Source: Rapana venosa (lineage: Eukaryota; Mollusca; Gastropoda; Neogastropoda; Muricidae). From it: DNA of 64,000 nt. The number at the start of each line of letters is the position of its first letter. The stretch's first letter is position 1. The notes beneath the pieces are model-generated. The model was given only the letters and a program-made list of their open reading frames with translations, did not search any database and was not told the DNA's origin. Below are positions 13,501-24,190 of the stretch, piece by piece. The position numbers and the translations under genes were made by a program. The stretch lies in contig CM054140.1 in assembly GCA_028751875.1 (NCBI GenBank), positions 17,296,236-17,360,235 of the forward strand, read 5' to 3'.

Positions 13501-14000
13501 NNNNNNNNNNNNNNNNNNNNNNNNNNNNNNNNNNNNNNNNNNNNNNNNNNNNNNNNNNNNNNNNNNNNNNNNNNNNNNNNNNNNNNNNNNNNNNNNNNNN
13601 NNNNNNNNNNNNNNNNNNNNNNNNNNNNNNNNNNNNNNNNNNNNNNNNNNNNNNNNNNNNNNNNNNNNNNNNNNNNNNNNNNNNNNNNNNNNNNNNNNNN
13701 NNNNNNNNNNNNNNNNNNNNNNNNNNNNNNNNNNNNNNNNNNNNNNNNNNNNNNNNNNNNNNNNNNNNNNNNNNNNNNNNNNNNNNNNNNNNNNNNNNNN
13801 NNNNNNNNNNNNNNNNNNNNNNNNNNNNNNNNNNNNNNNNNNNNNNNNNNNNNNNNNNNNNNNNNNNNNNNNNNNNNNNNNNNNNNNNNNNNNNNNNNNN
13901 NNNNNNNNNNNNNNNNNNNNNNNNNNNNNNNNNNNNNNNNNNNNNNNNNNNNNNNNNNNNNNNNNNNNNNNNNNNNNNNNNNNNNNNNNNNNNNNNNNNN
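13501..14000. other. Assembly gap (500 N)
   Basis: Exactly 500 N in a row, a placeholder size, so the true distance is unknown. Sequence to the left matches copy B up to about 40700, but sequence to the right does not continue as copy B does. The join is therefore a scaffold join between two contigs, not a small missing piece. Confidence 0.99.
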
Positions 14001-14583
14001 AAAGACCTAGTCATCCTTTTTTTTTTTTTTTGGATGGCATCGGTTTTTATTAAGTCTTGGTTTTATTTCAAACAGATGAATAGCACATTTGTAAACTAAC
14101 TTTAGTGACATTTTTTGGAAGCTTGAAATAGCAGCTATAAATGCGTTAGGGGATTTTGGGGGGGGGGGGGGGGGGGGGAGGGGGGTATTTTTTTTCTGCT
14201 CCTCTTTGTGTGTTCTAGTTGTCCTGTTACTCCCACACCACTCACTGTGATCCCCTGCCACACCCAGGTTTTCCATGTTGTATCCTTAGGGCCAGGAGTC
14301 CACGGGAAGTTTGGCTTTAAGCCTGCGTAAGGCACCAAGCAAAAGGCTAATATATAACACCTTCCCCCCAAAAAAAAATCAGTTGGCCGGTTTTGTTACA
14401 AAGACTTAGATTCTGGGATGAGTTCTGTCCCTGCATCATACATGTCTCAAAGTCATTTGTAACTTTTCTGCATTCTCATGTTTTTCAGTTATTTGTAAGT
14501 TTATAGTTTTTATTATCTTGAGAAAAATCGGATAATTTATGTTCTGTGGCAGTTATATATTAATGTTGCTTTTTTTCCCCCAG
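14001..14583. other. No gene seen; G homopolymer
   Basis: Contig start after the gap. It contains a T run at 14018-14031 and a G-only run of roughly 20 bases around 14159-14178, interrupted once before GGGGG. Nothing coding is recognisable. Confidence 0.5.
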
Positions 14584-14584
14584 A

Positions 14585-14704
14585 TGGCAAACAAACATGG
14601 ATTCGGTGGCTCATCATCACACTCCAGAAAGAGCAACTACACCATCATCAGCTTCATCAGTCATACCAGCAAGTGGTTCTGAAGATTGTCCTGTGACAGA
14701 TTAA
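14585..14704 (+). CDS. Possible terminal exon, unknown product
   Basis: A good acceptor (a T-rich tract ending cccccag at about 14584) precedes an open stretch of about 40 codons ending in TAA at 14702-14704. In that frame the peptide is rich in S, T and P with an early MDSVAHHHTPE segment. A shorter frame starting directly at ATGG also exists but ends after about 33 codons, so frame choice is uncertain. The upstream exon would lie in or beyond the N gap. No domain is recognised, and chance is a real alternative for an open stretch this short. Confidence 0.2.
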   Translation, partial: WQTNMDSVAHHHTPERATTPSSASSVIPASGSEDCPVTD

Positions 14705-15059
14705 AACTGCCAGTGTAAGAAGTCATCATAGAGTATGCTGGATCCCGCTACCAAAAAAGCATCATGGAACAGATTTTCATCTTACAAATGTTTGTGAGAA
14801 ATGAACGCTGAATCAACAGAACATTAAAATTTTGTCATATCTCCATTGACATCACAAACTTAGTACACTTTCCCTGCTTTGTACTACTCACCTTGTGAGA
14901 GAAGCTATATTGGAACTTTTGAGAAAATCATCCAGCATATAGATGGGGTAAATTTACTTGTAGCCCTTCAAAAGCAGAGCAGACAATCAAAAGTTTGCCC
15001 CAAGAAAACGTGGTTCAGTTTTCTAACTGTGACTATGCCTATCCCTGTGATTTTTTCCT

Positions 15060-15165
15060 GACTTTGCCTATCCTAGATGATGCCCTGCAAAAGGTGACAG
15101 GAGCCACATTCCTGACCAAAGCTGATGCTAAATCAGAATGTGTTGACACATGAAACTCCACAAAA
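15060..15165 (+). mobile_element. Possible Ty3/Gypsy reverse transcriptase scrap
   Basis: One frame reads LPILDDALQKVTGATFLTKA followed by DAKSE, resembling the start of a Gypsy-type reverse transcriptase (a D-D-x-L-x-K-x-x-G-A-x-x-F-x-x-x-D-x-x-S-G-Y pattern). The frame closes soon after, and a later YRRF-like word near 15390 is in keeping with the connector of such elements. This is a short, decayed match and could be coincidence. Confidence 0.3.
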
Positions 15166-15424
15166 TGTCAAGTCTTCATGACTGGCCAGGCATGGCCTGG
15201 CAGAAATACAGCGATGGATAACTCGTCAGCTCCCACCAGTAAAGACACATCCCTGTACACATGTTCTGAGGGGACAATCAACAACCTGCCATGGGAACCA
15301 TTAGAAGCAGTATACCCAAGTGCTTTGCAATCAAGAGCACTGACGACCAGTTCTACAAACGAAACCTATTTCCTGTGCTAGCATCAAATTCTACAGACGC
15401 TTCCAGCCAGCCCACTGACCTGAC

Positions 15425-16135
15425 ATGTCACAAAAGCTCACCTCCACTCCAGTGTCGACTGCACAACACGCCTCCACTCCAGTGTCGACTGCACAACGCC
15501 CCTCCATTCCAGTGTCGACTGCACAACACACCTCCACTCCAGTGTCGACTGCGCAACACACCTCCACTCCAGTGTCGACTGCACAACACACCTCCACTCC
15601 AGTGTTGACTGCACAACACGCCTCCACTCCTGTGTCAACTGCACAACACGCCGCCACTCCAGTAACTGCACAACACGCCGCCACTCCTGTGTCAACTGCA
15701 CAACACGCCTCCACTCCTGTGTCAACTGCACAACACGCCTCCACTCCAGTGTCAACTGCACAACACACCTCCACCCCGGTGTTGACTGCACAACACGCCG
15801 CCACTCAAGTGTCAACTGCACAACACGCCTCCACCCCGGTGTCGACTGCACAACACGCCGCCACTCCAGTAACTGCACAACACGCCGCCACTCCAGTAAC
15901 TGCACAACACGCCGCCACTCCAGTAACTGCACAACACGCCGCCACTCCAGTGTCAACTGCACAACACACCTCCACTCCAGTGTCGACTGCACAACACACC
16001 TTCACTCCAGTGTCGACTGCACAACAGACGACCTTCTTCCTGATGGAATCTTCAGATACTTCAACATTTGACTACATCATGATGCCACCCAAAGGACTGT
16101 TCATGGTTTCTGGTGAGAGACCCTGTAGGATGTGA
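15425..16135 (+). CDS. S/T/P-rich tandem-repeat ORF (unknown; possibly repeat by-product)
   Basis: A 236-codon frame opens at ATG 15425 and closes at TGA 16133-16135. Residues 5 to about 200 are tandem copies of a ten-residue unit, STPVSTAQHA, with T/A/S exchange at the first and last positions, followed by a unique tail rich in F, M and D. Several units (near 15660, 15880 and 15905-15935) are 27 bp instead of 30 and give the nine-residue ATPVTAQHA, so the length change preserves the frame. Mucin-like, potentially O-glycosylated if expressed. No signal peptide or membrane segment precedes it, and the 30-bp period also keeps the complementary strand open, so coding status is unproven. An in-frame stop lies just upstream of the ATG, so the start could equally be an exon boundary. 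Confidence 0.35.
   Translation: MSQKLTSTPVSTAQHASTPVSTAQRPSIPVSTAQHTSTPVSTAQHTSTPVSTAQHTSTPVLTAQHASTPVSTAQHAATPVTAQHAATPVSTAQHASTPVSTAQHASTPVSTAQHTSTPVLTAQHAATQVSTAQHASTPVSTAQHAATPVTAQHAATPVTAQHAATPVTAQHAATPVSTAQHTSTPVSTAQHTFTPVSTAQQTTFFLMESSDTSTFDYIMMPPKGLFMVSGERPCRM
15437..16026. repeat. 30/27-bp minisatellite (CCACTCCAGTGTCGACTGCA)
   Basis: About twenty head-to-tail units of roughly CCTCCACTCCAGTGTCGACT plus GCACAACACG. Variants carry GTGTCAACT or GTGTTGACT, and a shortened AGTAACT form. Unrelated to the other 30-bp satellite in this window. Confidence 0.97.
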
Positions 16136-16340
16136 CCAGCCCCCACCTTTACACAGTGTGTTCATAGACTCAGGTGAGGTTAGTAGGGCGTGACCAGCCC
16201 CCACCTTTACACAGTATGTTCATAGGCTCAGGTGAGAGACCCTGTAGGGCGTGACCAGCCCCCACCTTTACACAGTATGTTCATAGGCTCAGGTGAGAGA
16301 GAGACCCTGTAGGGTATGACCAGCCCCCACCTTTACATAG
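16113..16340. repeat. 61-bp tandem repeat, four units
   Basis: Units start with GTGAG at 16113, 16174, 16232 and 16293 (spacings 61, 58, 61). Each carries TGACCAGCCCCCACCTTTAC, and the internal boundaries read CAGGTGAG. Confidence 0.97.
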
Positions 16341-18115
16341 TAAATGAATGTAAAATCGATTTTTGGTGACGTAGTTTTGAACTCACATAATGTTCATTGA
16401 AGGTTATTGAGTTTGATGAAAAGCGCAAAGTGGTGTTGATTTTACAGAACACACAGCAGTGACTAATCAAAGCGAAGTCTGCTCATTCTTTTGTCCTCGG
16501 TGGTACAGCTCTTTATTACTGTGGAAATGTTATGAGCACACTGAATTAGTCCTTTTTTTATTGAGACCCCCAAAATTGTTCATTTGAAAAGATTTTTTCT
16601 TCCAAAAGAAGATATAAAATATGCACGATACAGTACAGCTGGTAGACTTGAAAAGCTGGCTATCAATCTTTATGATTTTTGCACATTGCACAAAAAATCC
16701 CCCACCAAAGGAAACAATGCAGGTGTGTATTTCACATTTTGTGAGTGAGACATGAGGAAACCATTTTGTTTTAAATCCATACAGAGTACAGTTTTAGCAG
16801 TCTTCTTCAATATAATGCCTAACAATCACGTTTTCAAAAGACTGCAGTGTTAGTAAGCACTTAAAAAATTAGCTATTGTGACATGTCAGAAGCTTTTTCC
16901 AGGCAAAATTATAAAGTCAAGAACATGGTCCATTTTTACATTTTCATCTGTACCAAGCAAGATCAGATTTTGGGATACAATGATACTGGCACAGGTTGTG
17001 CACTTAAGATTTAAGCATTCCGTCAACCGTCTTCCAAGATTTTTCACAATGAAAATGGCCCCAGAAGACATGCTCAATGCTTTCTTTGCATTCATGACAA
17101 AATGACTATAATTTACATTGCCCATTTCCTTCAACTTACTTGATACGAGTTGTAATAATCAGTGGCATACTCTTCTAAAAAGCAGAACAGGTTTTAGTAT
17201 GTTCAGTGTGCATTTGCACACAGGGTCTTGGTTTGTCGTCTTATCCTTAGAGCTGCCAGCTTTGTACTATGAGAGTTGCTGGTTACCATTGACCTACACT
17301 GTTTCAGATCATTTTATTGACATTTCACAAGGACATCTTATTGACATTTCACAACAAAGAGACGGCCCTAATGTGGTCTCTGTTGTTGGCGGGGCTATAA
17401 ACAATGTGAATACAATTGGATTGAATTGGAAGATACAAAAATTGACATTCGTGTGATACTTGATGATGAATTCACTTAATTTCAGGAAAAAAATTTTCTT
17501 TGAAAAAAAGACTGATGGTATAAATATCTTTTTGAATTGAATCCAGATGCCATTGGTGATATTTTTATTATGAAATACTGGTTCTACCATAAGTTCCCTC
17601 AATATTTTTGGTTTTACGCTAGCACAAAACTGTATGCTCTAAATGTGCATCCAGAATTTATTGATTTGCAGGAAGCTGCATAGTTTTGGCCACATTTTGA
17701 AATATGACTGAAAAATTGGGAAGCTTTTCTGGTGAAACATTGGGAAGGTTTTCTGGTGAAAAACTGGGAAGCTTTTTACTGAACTATGGAAGTTTTGAAG
17801 CTTTACATTATTTCTTGATATCTGGTAGATATTTAAAACCACCATATTTTATACATTTTATTAGTATTCTGCTAATTCTGTCTTGTTTTTCTTGCCAGAG
17901 AAATCTAAAGCTTATTTTCCAAAGTTTAGTTTTAAAAAAATCAGGGTGAGGAAGTAAAGTCCAGAGATTGAGTAGTATTTGAGATTTCAATACAGCAACA
18001 CTTGTTGAGAGAATCGGGCATTTTCTGTCTGAAAGAAGTTAACACATCTTGTCATTTACTTTAAACAAGGTTGGTTTTGAAGATTTTGGTGTTAGTTTTA
18101 TCTTGTTTTAAGTGT
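16341..18115. other. No gene recognised; intron-like sequence
   Basis: AT-rich sequence without a supported exon. A three-unit, 24-bp repeat with the core TTGGGAAGCTTTTCTGGTGA lies at 17711-17782. A partial copy of dispersed repeat R2 is at about 17320-17440. Open frames up to about 110 codons look random. Confidence 0.5.
17320..17440 (+). repeat. Dispersed repeat R2, 3' part
   Basis: Shares GGCCCTAATGTGGTCTCTGT, GGGGCTATAAACA and the ATTGGATTGAATTGGA tail with the other R2 copies. Confidence 0.5.
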
Positions 18116-18300
18116 GGCTTATGTGTTTTTTTCCTACAATGCGGTGACCATCCTGGCTCGAGCCTTATAGTTGGCTAGGGTGTTGATATGAGGAACGACA
18201 GAAAGAGTTGGTTTTAATCTTGTTTTGAGAAGGTGACAGCCCTGATATGTCCTCTGCGGTTGGCTGGGCTGTAAAACGATACGATTGAGAATCATTAGGA
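18115..18300 (+). repeat. Dispersed repeat R2
   Basis: TTTCCTACAATGCGGTGACC start, TAGGGTGTTGATATGAGGAA core, ACAGCCCTGATATGTCCTCT and GGGCTGTAAAACGATACGAT near the end. Same order as 29040-29255 and 30968-31190. Confidence 0.6.
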
Positions 18301-21299
18301 AATATGAGGCGAAGTCTAGAGCTTTAATCTTTTCAATTTCAGTGTCGAAGTTGGGGGATAATTTATTTGAAGTGTTCATAGCTTTGAATCAGATTTCTGT
18401 CAAGATTTATTTTGCCTTTGACACCTCTTGGGTTATGGAGGATTTCAGTAAACAAAATCAACTATTATATATAATTCGCATTAACAAAATACGTTTACAA
18501 CAGTGACTTTGACAAAAATAGAAATGTAGTAAACTTTTCATCATTGTCCGGAAACTTTACTTTTGACTATATTTGCTAAATTTTGATAAAGTCTTTTTGT
18601 CAGAAGAGAAATTAAAAAATGTGTACACGGATCTTGGATACAGATATTCATGAGGTAGGACATTCTTCCGAGGCTCAGAAAACTTTGGAAATTCCATTAT
18701 AAAGTGAAATTCATTGCCTATCGTTTTCATGTTACATTGTTTACAGAGACGATTTCCGTGTTGAATGCCATTCACTCATCTTGTTTCAATCAGCAATGAA
18801 TGCTTAATAACCTGAATCTAAAAAATGAATTCCACTAGACAAGTATGTGGTCTGTGTCACAGTCTGCCTGGCAAGGTCTAAAACTGCTGATTTCTGTCTC
18901 CTATTGAACATGAGGTGATCTATTAGTTCCTCACTCTCTACAGAGTCTTAAAAAAATAAATAAGTTCTTTAAAGGAATAATACATTGTTATAGTGATGAA
19001 GGGAAGTTTCAAGCATTTTCAAGACTTGGCAGACAAGCAGTGTGGAGTTGGGGTGTAGTACATAAAGCATGTGGATGGGAGAAGAGGGGAAATGGGTTCC
19101 CCATCAGTTTAGGACTATTCTTGGGATGGGGCTGGGAGGTCCTAATTGATTGATGCTTTTGATAGAATTGAATCAATATTTTAAAAAAACTTTTGGTGCT
19201 GAAATGGTCAGTGGCTTGGCAGGACTTGTAAATCTTGACACTACTGAGAGATCTCTGCAATATTACCAGTGATATGCCATAAGACTTTACAATTACAGCA
19301 GTGTGGATTAAAAATGTATAGACATGTTTAATGTAGAAAAGTTTATATCTTAGGATAAAAAATTAGAGACACAAGTGCGATATATAGCTTTAAGAGGGTG
19401 TGTGTGTGTGTGTGGTTTGAAGAGAAGGGGTATATAATTTATTAAAGGAAAATTGGTTGGAATAAATTGGTAGAAAACTTGGTCATGTCAATTGGATTTT
19501 TTTTTTTTGCAAATGGAGGAGCAGCTGTTCTGACACATGCTTTTTTTCTTTTTGGGGATTGATTATCTTAAAACACATCTTTAAAAAAAAAGAAAGAAAT
19601 GCCTGAAAGCATCCTGGAGGAAAATTTATTATAATTTATATAAGGTCCAAACGGACCTAAGAATAACTACTGCAGATGGTGGGACTGGCTGTTTATTTTT
19701 TAAAAAAAAAGGTACATGCTGTTATGTCTGTGTTCTGTTGTGTCCACATGCATTCAGTCACACATACAAACAGAACCATATACCTCATATTAACTGTTGA
19801 AACTAATCCTAACACTAACTCTTTACACTAACCTTGAAGCTTACCCTTTGTTTGGCCAACCAACACAGTACAGAAGGCATGTGGATACAATGATATATGG
19901 ACTTTACAGCAGACATCTTTCTCGGCAGCAGAGGAAAAGATCAGTTTAAAAAAAAGGAATGTGGTGAACATTTTGGTTTAATTCTTTCCCTACAAAGAGC
20001 AGTAGTAGTAGTAGTAGCCATAGTTTTCTCTCCTGCCTCAAGCTGCAGCAGTGTGTAACTCCCCGTGAGCATTGTGATTTTGGCTGTTTTCTTGTATTGC
20101 ATGTCAGTTAGCCAGACTGGACAAATCCAAATCGGTTCTTTGTTTTTTCCCATCGTTAGTGACTGTGAACACTTTGTAGAACTTAAAAAGACAGAGTACA
20201 TGCCATACTGTGAGAATGTTCCTCTAAGCTGTAAGACCAGTCCTTGTTCTAATGTTTCACACATGACTGTGCATGTTGGAAGAGGAGCTTGGCTGTTCCA
20301 CATAGCAATGTTTGTTGCATCAGCTCAGGAGCAAAATTAAACGCGCGGTGGCATGTGCAGAGTCGGGAGAAAAGTTCAAGGAATTTATATTTTTGAAAAA
20401 GAGGGGTGCCTCGTGTATTTCAGTTATCGGGTGGAGGGACTTTTTTTAAAGGATGGGGGAGGTGGGGGGATATAGTTGGAAGTAGAGTATAGCATAAGGT
20501 ATATATACATATATGCATGATGGTGTTTATGGGAATGAAGGAAAACTGGGATGGCTACATGTAAATATGTATGGGAGAAAGATGGGGCAATTTTTTTTTT
20601 TTCTTGTTTTAAACAGGTTTTGTTCATATATGCATGTTTTAGGTACATCAAGACAATCTTATGTCAGACTTGATATTCTTTGGTGGAGGGGAATTTTAGG
20701 GAAAAGGGTGTTGAAAAGAATAGGGTTAAAAGTAGTCGGGGTCAGTGGTCTTTGCAGAAAGAGGGCTCATAGTGTGCGAGTGTGTGTGTGTGTGTTGGCA
20801 AGTCTGTATTGGTCTGTATCATTGGTATGATATCACAGATTTTTACAGCAAATGTTGTTGTTGTGCATTCCCCAGCTTTACACTCTGGGGGTCACCCAGA
20901 ACGTGCACTCTGACTCACTCATCCCACCTGGGAATCACTGTGAGATAGGAAGCACACCGGATGGAAGGTTGCGGTTATGACTATTTTCAAGTACCTTGCC
21001 AAATAGGCAGCCATACTCCGACTTCAGAGGATTTTTTTCTCCTTTAAAAGAAGAGTGCAGGTTGTTATGTTAAGAGCTTGTCATGCTGAAGGCAATCTCA
21101 ACACAACATTTTACAACATAACATTTTAGTTTAGGCCTTGGCAATTAGCTGACATCAATAACTGACACAGCTTTTGGCCTGGGCCAGATTTACAGCAAAT
21201 TTTTTTTTAAATTTTTTTTTTTACAGCAAATTATGTAGGCCATGGTGAAGCCAGCACAGAAGCTGTATTATTTGCATCATGCTCATCAAATGGAAAATG
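18301..21299. other. No gene recognised; intron- or intergenic-like
   Basis: AT-rich unique-looking sequence with short TG tracts (19395-19415, 20785-20797), a GTA/TAG run at 20000-20018 and several A or T homopolymers. Open frames on both strands at 19941-20340 overlap each other and match no family I know. Confidence 0.4.
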
Positions 21300-21530
21300 T
21301 CATCTGTTGGCATTCCTGGGTGCAGTGTTGGCCACTGCTGTCGATGACACTGGCAGGATTATCCCTCTCTTTGTATTCCAGTCTGCGCTGGTCCTGCTAA
21401 TTTCATGGAATTTTATGCTGCTGGATTCGGTGATGTTGCTGGTGAGACCAGTTGGTGGTCTGCCTCTTTCTTTGTCATAGGTCGTCAGTCTCTTGGTTTT
21501 GTAGTGCATGGCCTACCTGTCGTCATTTTC
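21300..21530 (-). mobile_element. RTE-like LINE C-terminal fragment
   Basis: The minus strand reads YDKERGRPPTGLTSNI followed by a segment ending in NTAPRN. This fits the basic GRPxxxW region near the C terminus of RTE-like reverse transcriptases. About 70 codons only, truncated on both sides. Confidence 0.45.
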
Positions 21531-21737
21531 TTTCATAGAGTTTTCTTCAATAGTTTTCTTGCTGTTCCCAGTTCATTCAGCATCCTTTCATTTGTTTATT
21601 ATGCTTTCATTTGCTCTTCTATCTGTATAACTGGCCTGAGTGACCTCTTGAAGAAAATACATCGCAGGTGCTAAAATTATGTCATCATCATTTCTTTTGT
21701 GTCCAGGATTCACAACTATTTAACATGATGAACCTGT

Positions 21738-23945
21738 CCCGATGGTGCGTCACCTTGTCGTGGTGGGATGGCTTGCGTGCTTCAATGACCCCCAGAGCTA
21801 TGTGGGCGGGGGCTTCGGCCTCTGGCAGGTTCAACCATGCTCAACAGGTCTGGGGGGGAGGAGCCAGACTAAACAATGCACCCTGGTCCTCCAGGTTGGG
21901 GGTTGTGCATTGGGCTAACGACCCATTCACTTAAAAACTTTTCTGTTACGGAAACTGCAACATTACCTCTTATGGGCGACATGGTTGGGGAAGAGTCCTC
22001 TCTGGTAGAGCCTATGACGCGTGCTGGTGAAAGCCTTCGGGAAGCCAGTGCGCCGACAACTCTTCTAACAACCAAGTCAACAACCAGGATAGGGACCTGG
22101 AACATCAGAACCCTGTACGAAACCGGTAAAACAGCACAGGTGAGTAGAGAAATGCACAGGTACAACCTAAAGATCCTTGGCCTGTGCGAGACTAGATGGA
22201 ATGGAACCGGGCAGACAAAACTTGCGAGTGGAGACACTATCATCTACTCTGGACAGGAAGAAGGCCAGCCCCACACACATGGAGTAGCGCTGCTGATGAG
22301 ACCCGAAGCAACGCAAGCACTGCTGTCCTGGGAACCAGTCACCACGGATCCTCACAGCACGTTTCAACTCAAAAGGCAGAAAGGTTACTATCCTTCAGTG
22401 CTACGCTCCAACAAATACAGCAGAGTTAGAAGATAAAGAAAACTTCTTCAAACAAGTCCAGACCATCATGGACAAAAATACTAATGGGAGACATGAATGC
22501 CAAAGTGGGGACAGACAACACAAACAGAGAACTGATCATGGGCAGACATGGCACTGGAGAACAAAATGAAAATGGAGAACTTTTAACAGAATTTTGCATG
22601 TTCAACGACATGATCATTGGAGGCACCATCTTTCCCCACAAGAAAGTCCACAAGACCACATAGACTTCCCCCGATGGCAAGACAGAAAACCAGATTGACC
22701 ACATCACCATCGGGTGAAAGTGGAGAAGGAGCCTGCATGATGTCAGGGTGAAGCGCGGAGCAGATGCAGCATCAGACCATCATCTTGTTGTTGCCATCCT
22801 CAAGACCAAGCTCAAAGCCTACATCGACCGGGCAGGAAGGCCATCACACAAGTTCAACGTACAAAACCTGAAGGAAAGAGAAAAAATAGAATTCAGGCTC
22901 GAACTGAGGAACAACTTCAGTGTGCTTTCCCAGCTGCCAGAGGAAACAGTCGAAGAGCAATGGCAGAGTGCGTAAGACCTGGAAGACAACATGCCAAACA
23001 GTACTGGGAAAGAAAACAAGAAAATACAAGAAGTGGCTGACAACAGAAACATGGGCACTGATCACCGAGAGAAAACAGCTGAAAGATCAGATCAACCGAA
23101 CACAAGATCAAGAAAAGAAACAGGAACTGCAAGCATGATACTGGGACAAAAACCGGGCAGTAAAGAGAAATGCAAGAAGAGACAAGAGAAATTCATTGAG
23201 GAACCGACTCAAGAAGCAGAGACTGCAGCAGGCCAAAGAAATATGAAGAGACTGTACGAGATCACAAGAACTCTCAGGAAAAACCCAACAAACCTAGCTG
23301 CCCTGTCAAAGATAAGAATGGCAATACCATTCCAGGTGAGGAGGACCAGAGAGCAAGATGGGCAGAGCACTTCAAAGAAACGCTCAACAGACCTGCACCA
23401 CCCATGCCGCCAGACATCCCCCCACCTACTGAAATCCTTGGCATCAACACGGCCCCCCTACCAAGAATGAGATCACCAAAGCCATCAAGTCTCTCAAATC
23501 AGGCAAAGCAGCAGGCCCAGACGGTATACCACCTGAAGCACTGAAGGCAGACATCCAAACTTCCACTGAGATGTTATACCCACTCCTATACAAGATCTGG
23601 GAGCAAGAGAGAGTACCAGAAGACCGGAAGAAAGGCCATCTCGTAAAGCTGCCAAAGAAAGGGGACCTGTCCTCATGCAACAGCTGGAGAGGAATCATGC
23701 TACTGTCCATCCCAGGGAAAGTGCTGACAAAGATCATGCTAGACAGACTGAAGACAGCACTGGACAAGACACTTCGGGATGAATAGGCAGGCTTTAGGCA
23801 AGATGGATCATGCACAGATCAAATCTCCACAATGCGCATCATCATTGAGCAGTCCCTGGAGTGGCAGACCCCCCTATATTCAGTCTTTGTCGACTTCCAG
23901 AAGGCATTTGACAGCATTGACAGAGATGTCATTTGGAAACTGTGA
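21738..23945 (+). mobile_element. RTE-like non-LTR retrotransposon, 5' part (EN and half RT), decayed
   Basis: A GC-richer leader with CACCTTGTCGTGGTGGGATG near 21750 precedes an endonuclease domain starting at about 22085 (IGTWNIRTLYETGKTAQ, then LGLCETRWNG carrying the catalytic Glu). Endonuclease continues in shifted frames to about 22800. A linker and RT fingers follow: SGKAAGPDGIPPEALKA near 23500, the LVKLPKKGDLSSCNSWRGI region near 23650, and an RT motif A reading VDFQKAFDSIDRDV near 23890-23930. Homology stops abruptly at about 23945, before the F/Y-A-D-D box. Frame changes and stops show it is not functional. The element encodes target nicking and reverse transcription when intact. 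Confidence 0.85.
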
Positions 23946-24015
23946 ATCTTTGAATCTCAGATTAAAACTGTGGAACAATATACATATTAAAATGGGATTT
24001 AAAACCAGCTCAACA
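23945..24015 (-). repeat. Dispersed repeat R2 fragment, inverted
   Basis: The + strand reads GAATCTCAGATTAAAACTGT then AATGGGATTTAAAACCA, the reverse complement of the GTTGCACAGTTTTAATCTGA block of R2. It starts exactly where LINE homology of the upstream element ends. Confidence 0.5.
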
Positions 24016-24154
24016 GTTGTTGCTGTCGGAGCGTTTGACTACGAAGAAGAAGAAGAAACCAACTCTGTCATCCCTTAAAGAAACCTTTCAAGAAGCGTTC
24101 CGTCCAGCTCCCTATAATATCTATGAGTTATTAATAATACACTATCAAAATATC

Positions 24155-24190
24155 ACTTAGACCTGCCAGTCCTGCTACTATCAATTAATA
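24155..24190 (+). mobile_element. Short CR1-like LINE snippet
   Basis: About 36 bases, AGACCTGCCAGTCCTGCTAC plus TATCAATTA, match 61502-61534 of the CR1-like LINE with a few differences. Too short to be certain. Confidence 0.35.

Noticed and set aside
13079..14053. Frames running across the N gap
   Set aside because: Mostly unknown residues; no evidence of coding.
19941..20340. Overlapping 91-codon (+) and 120-codon (-) frames
   Set aside because: No recognisable family, no splice or start support, and the two strands exclude each other. Chance is sufficient.
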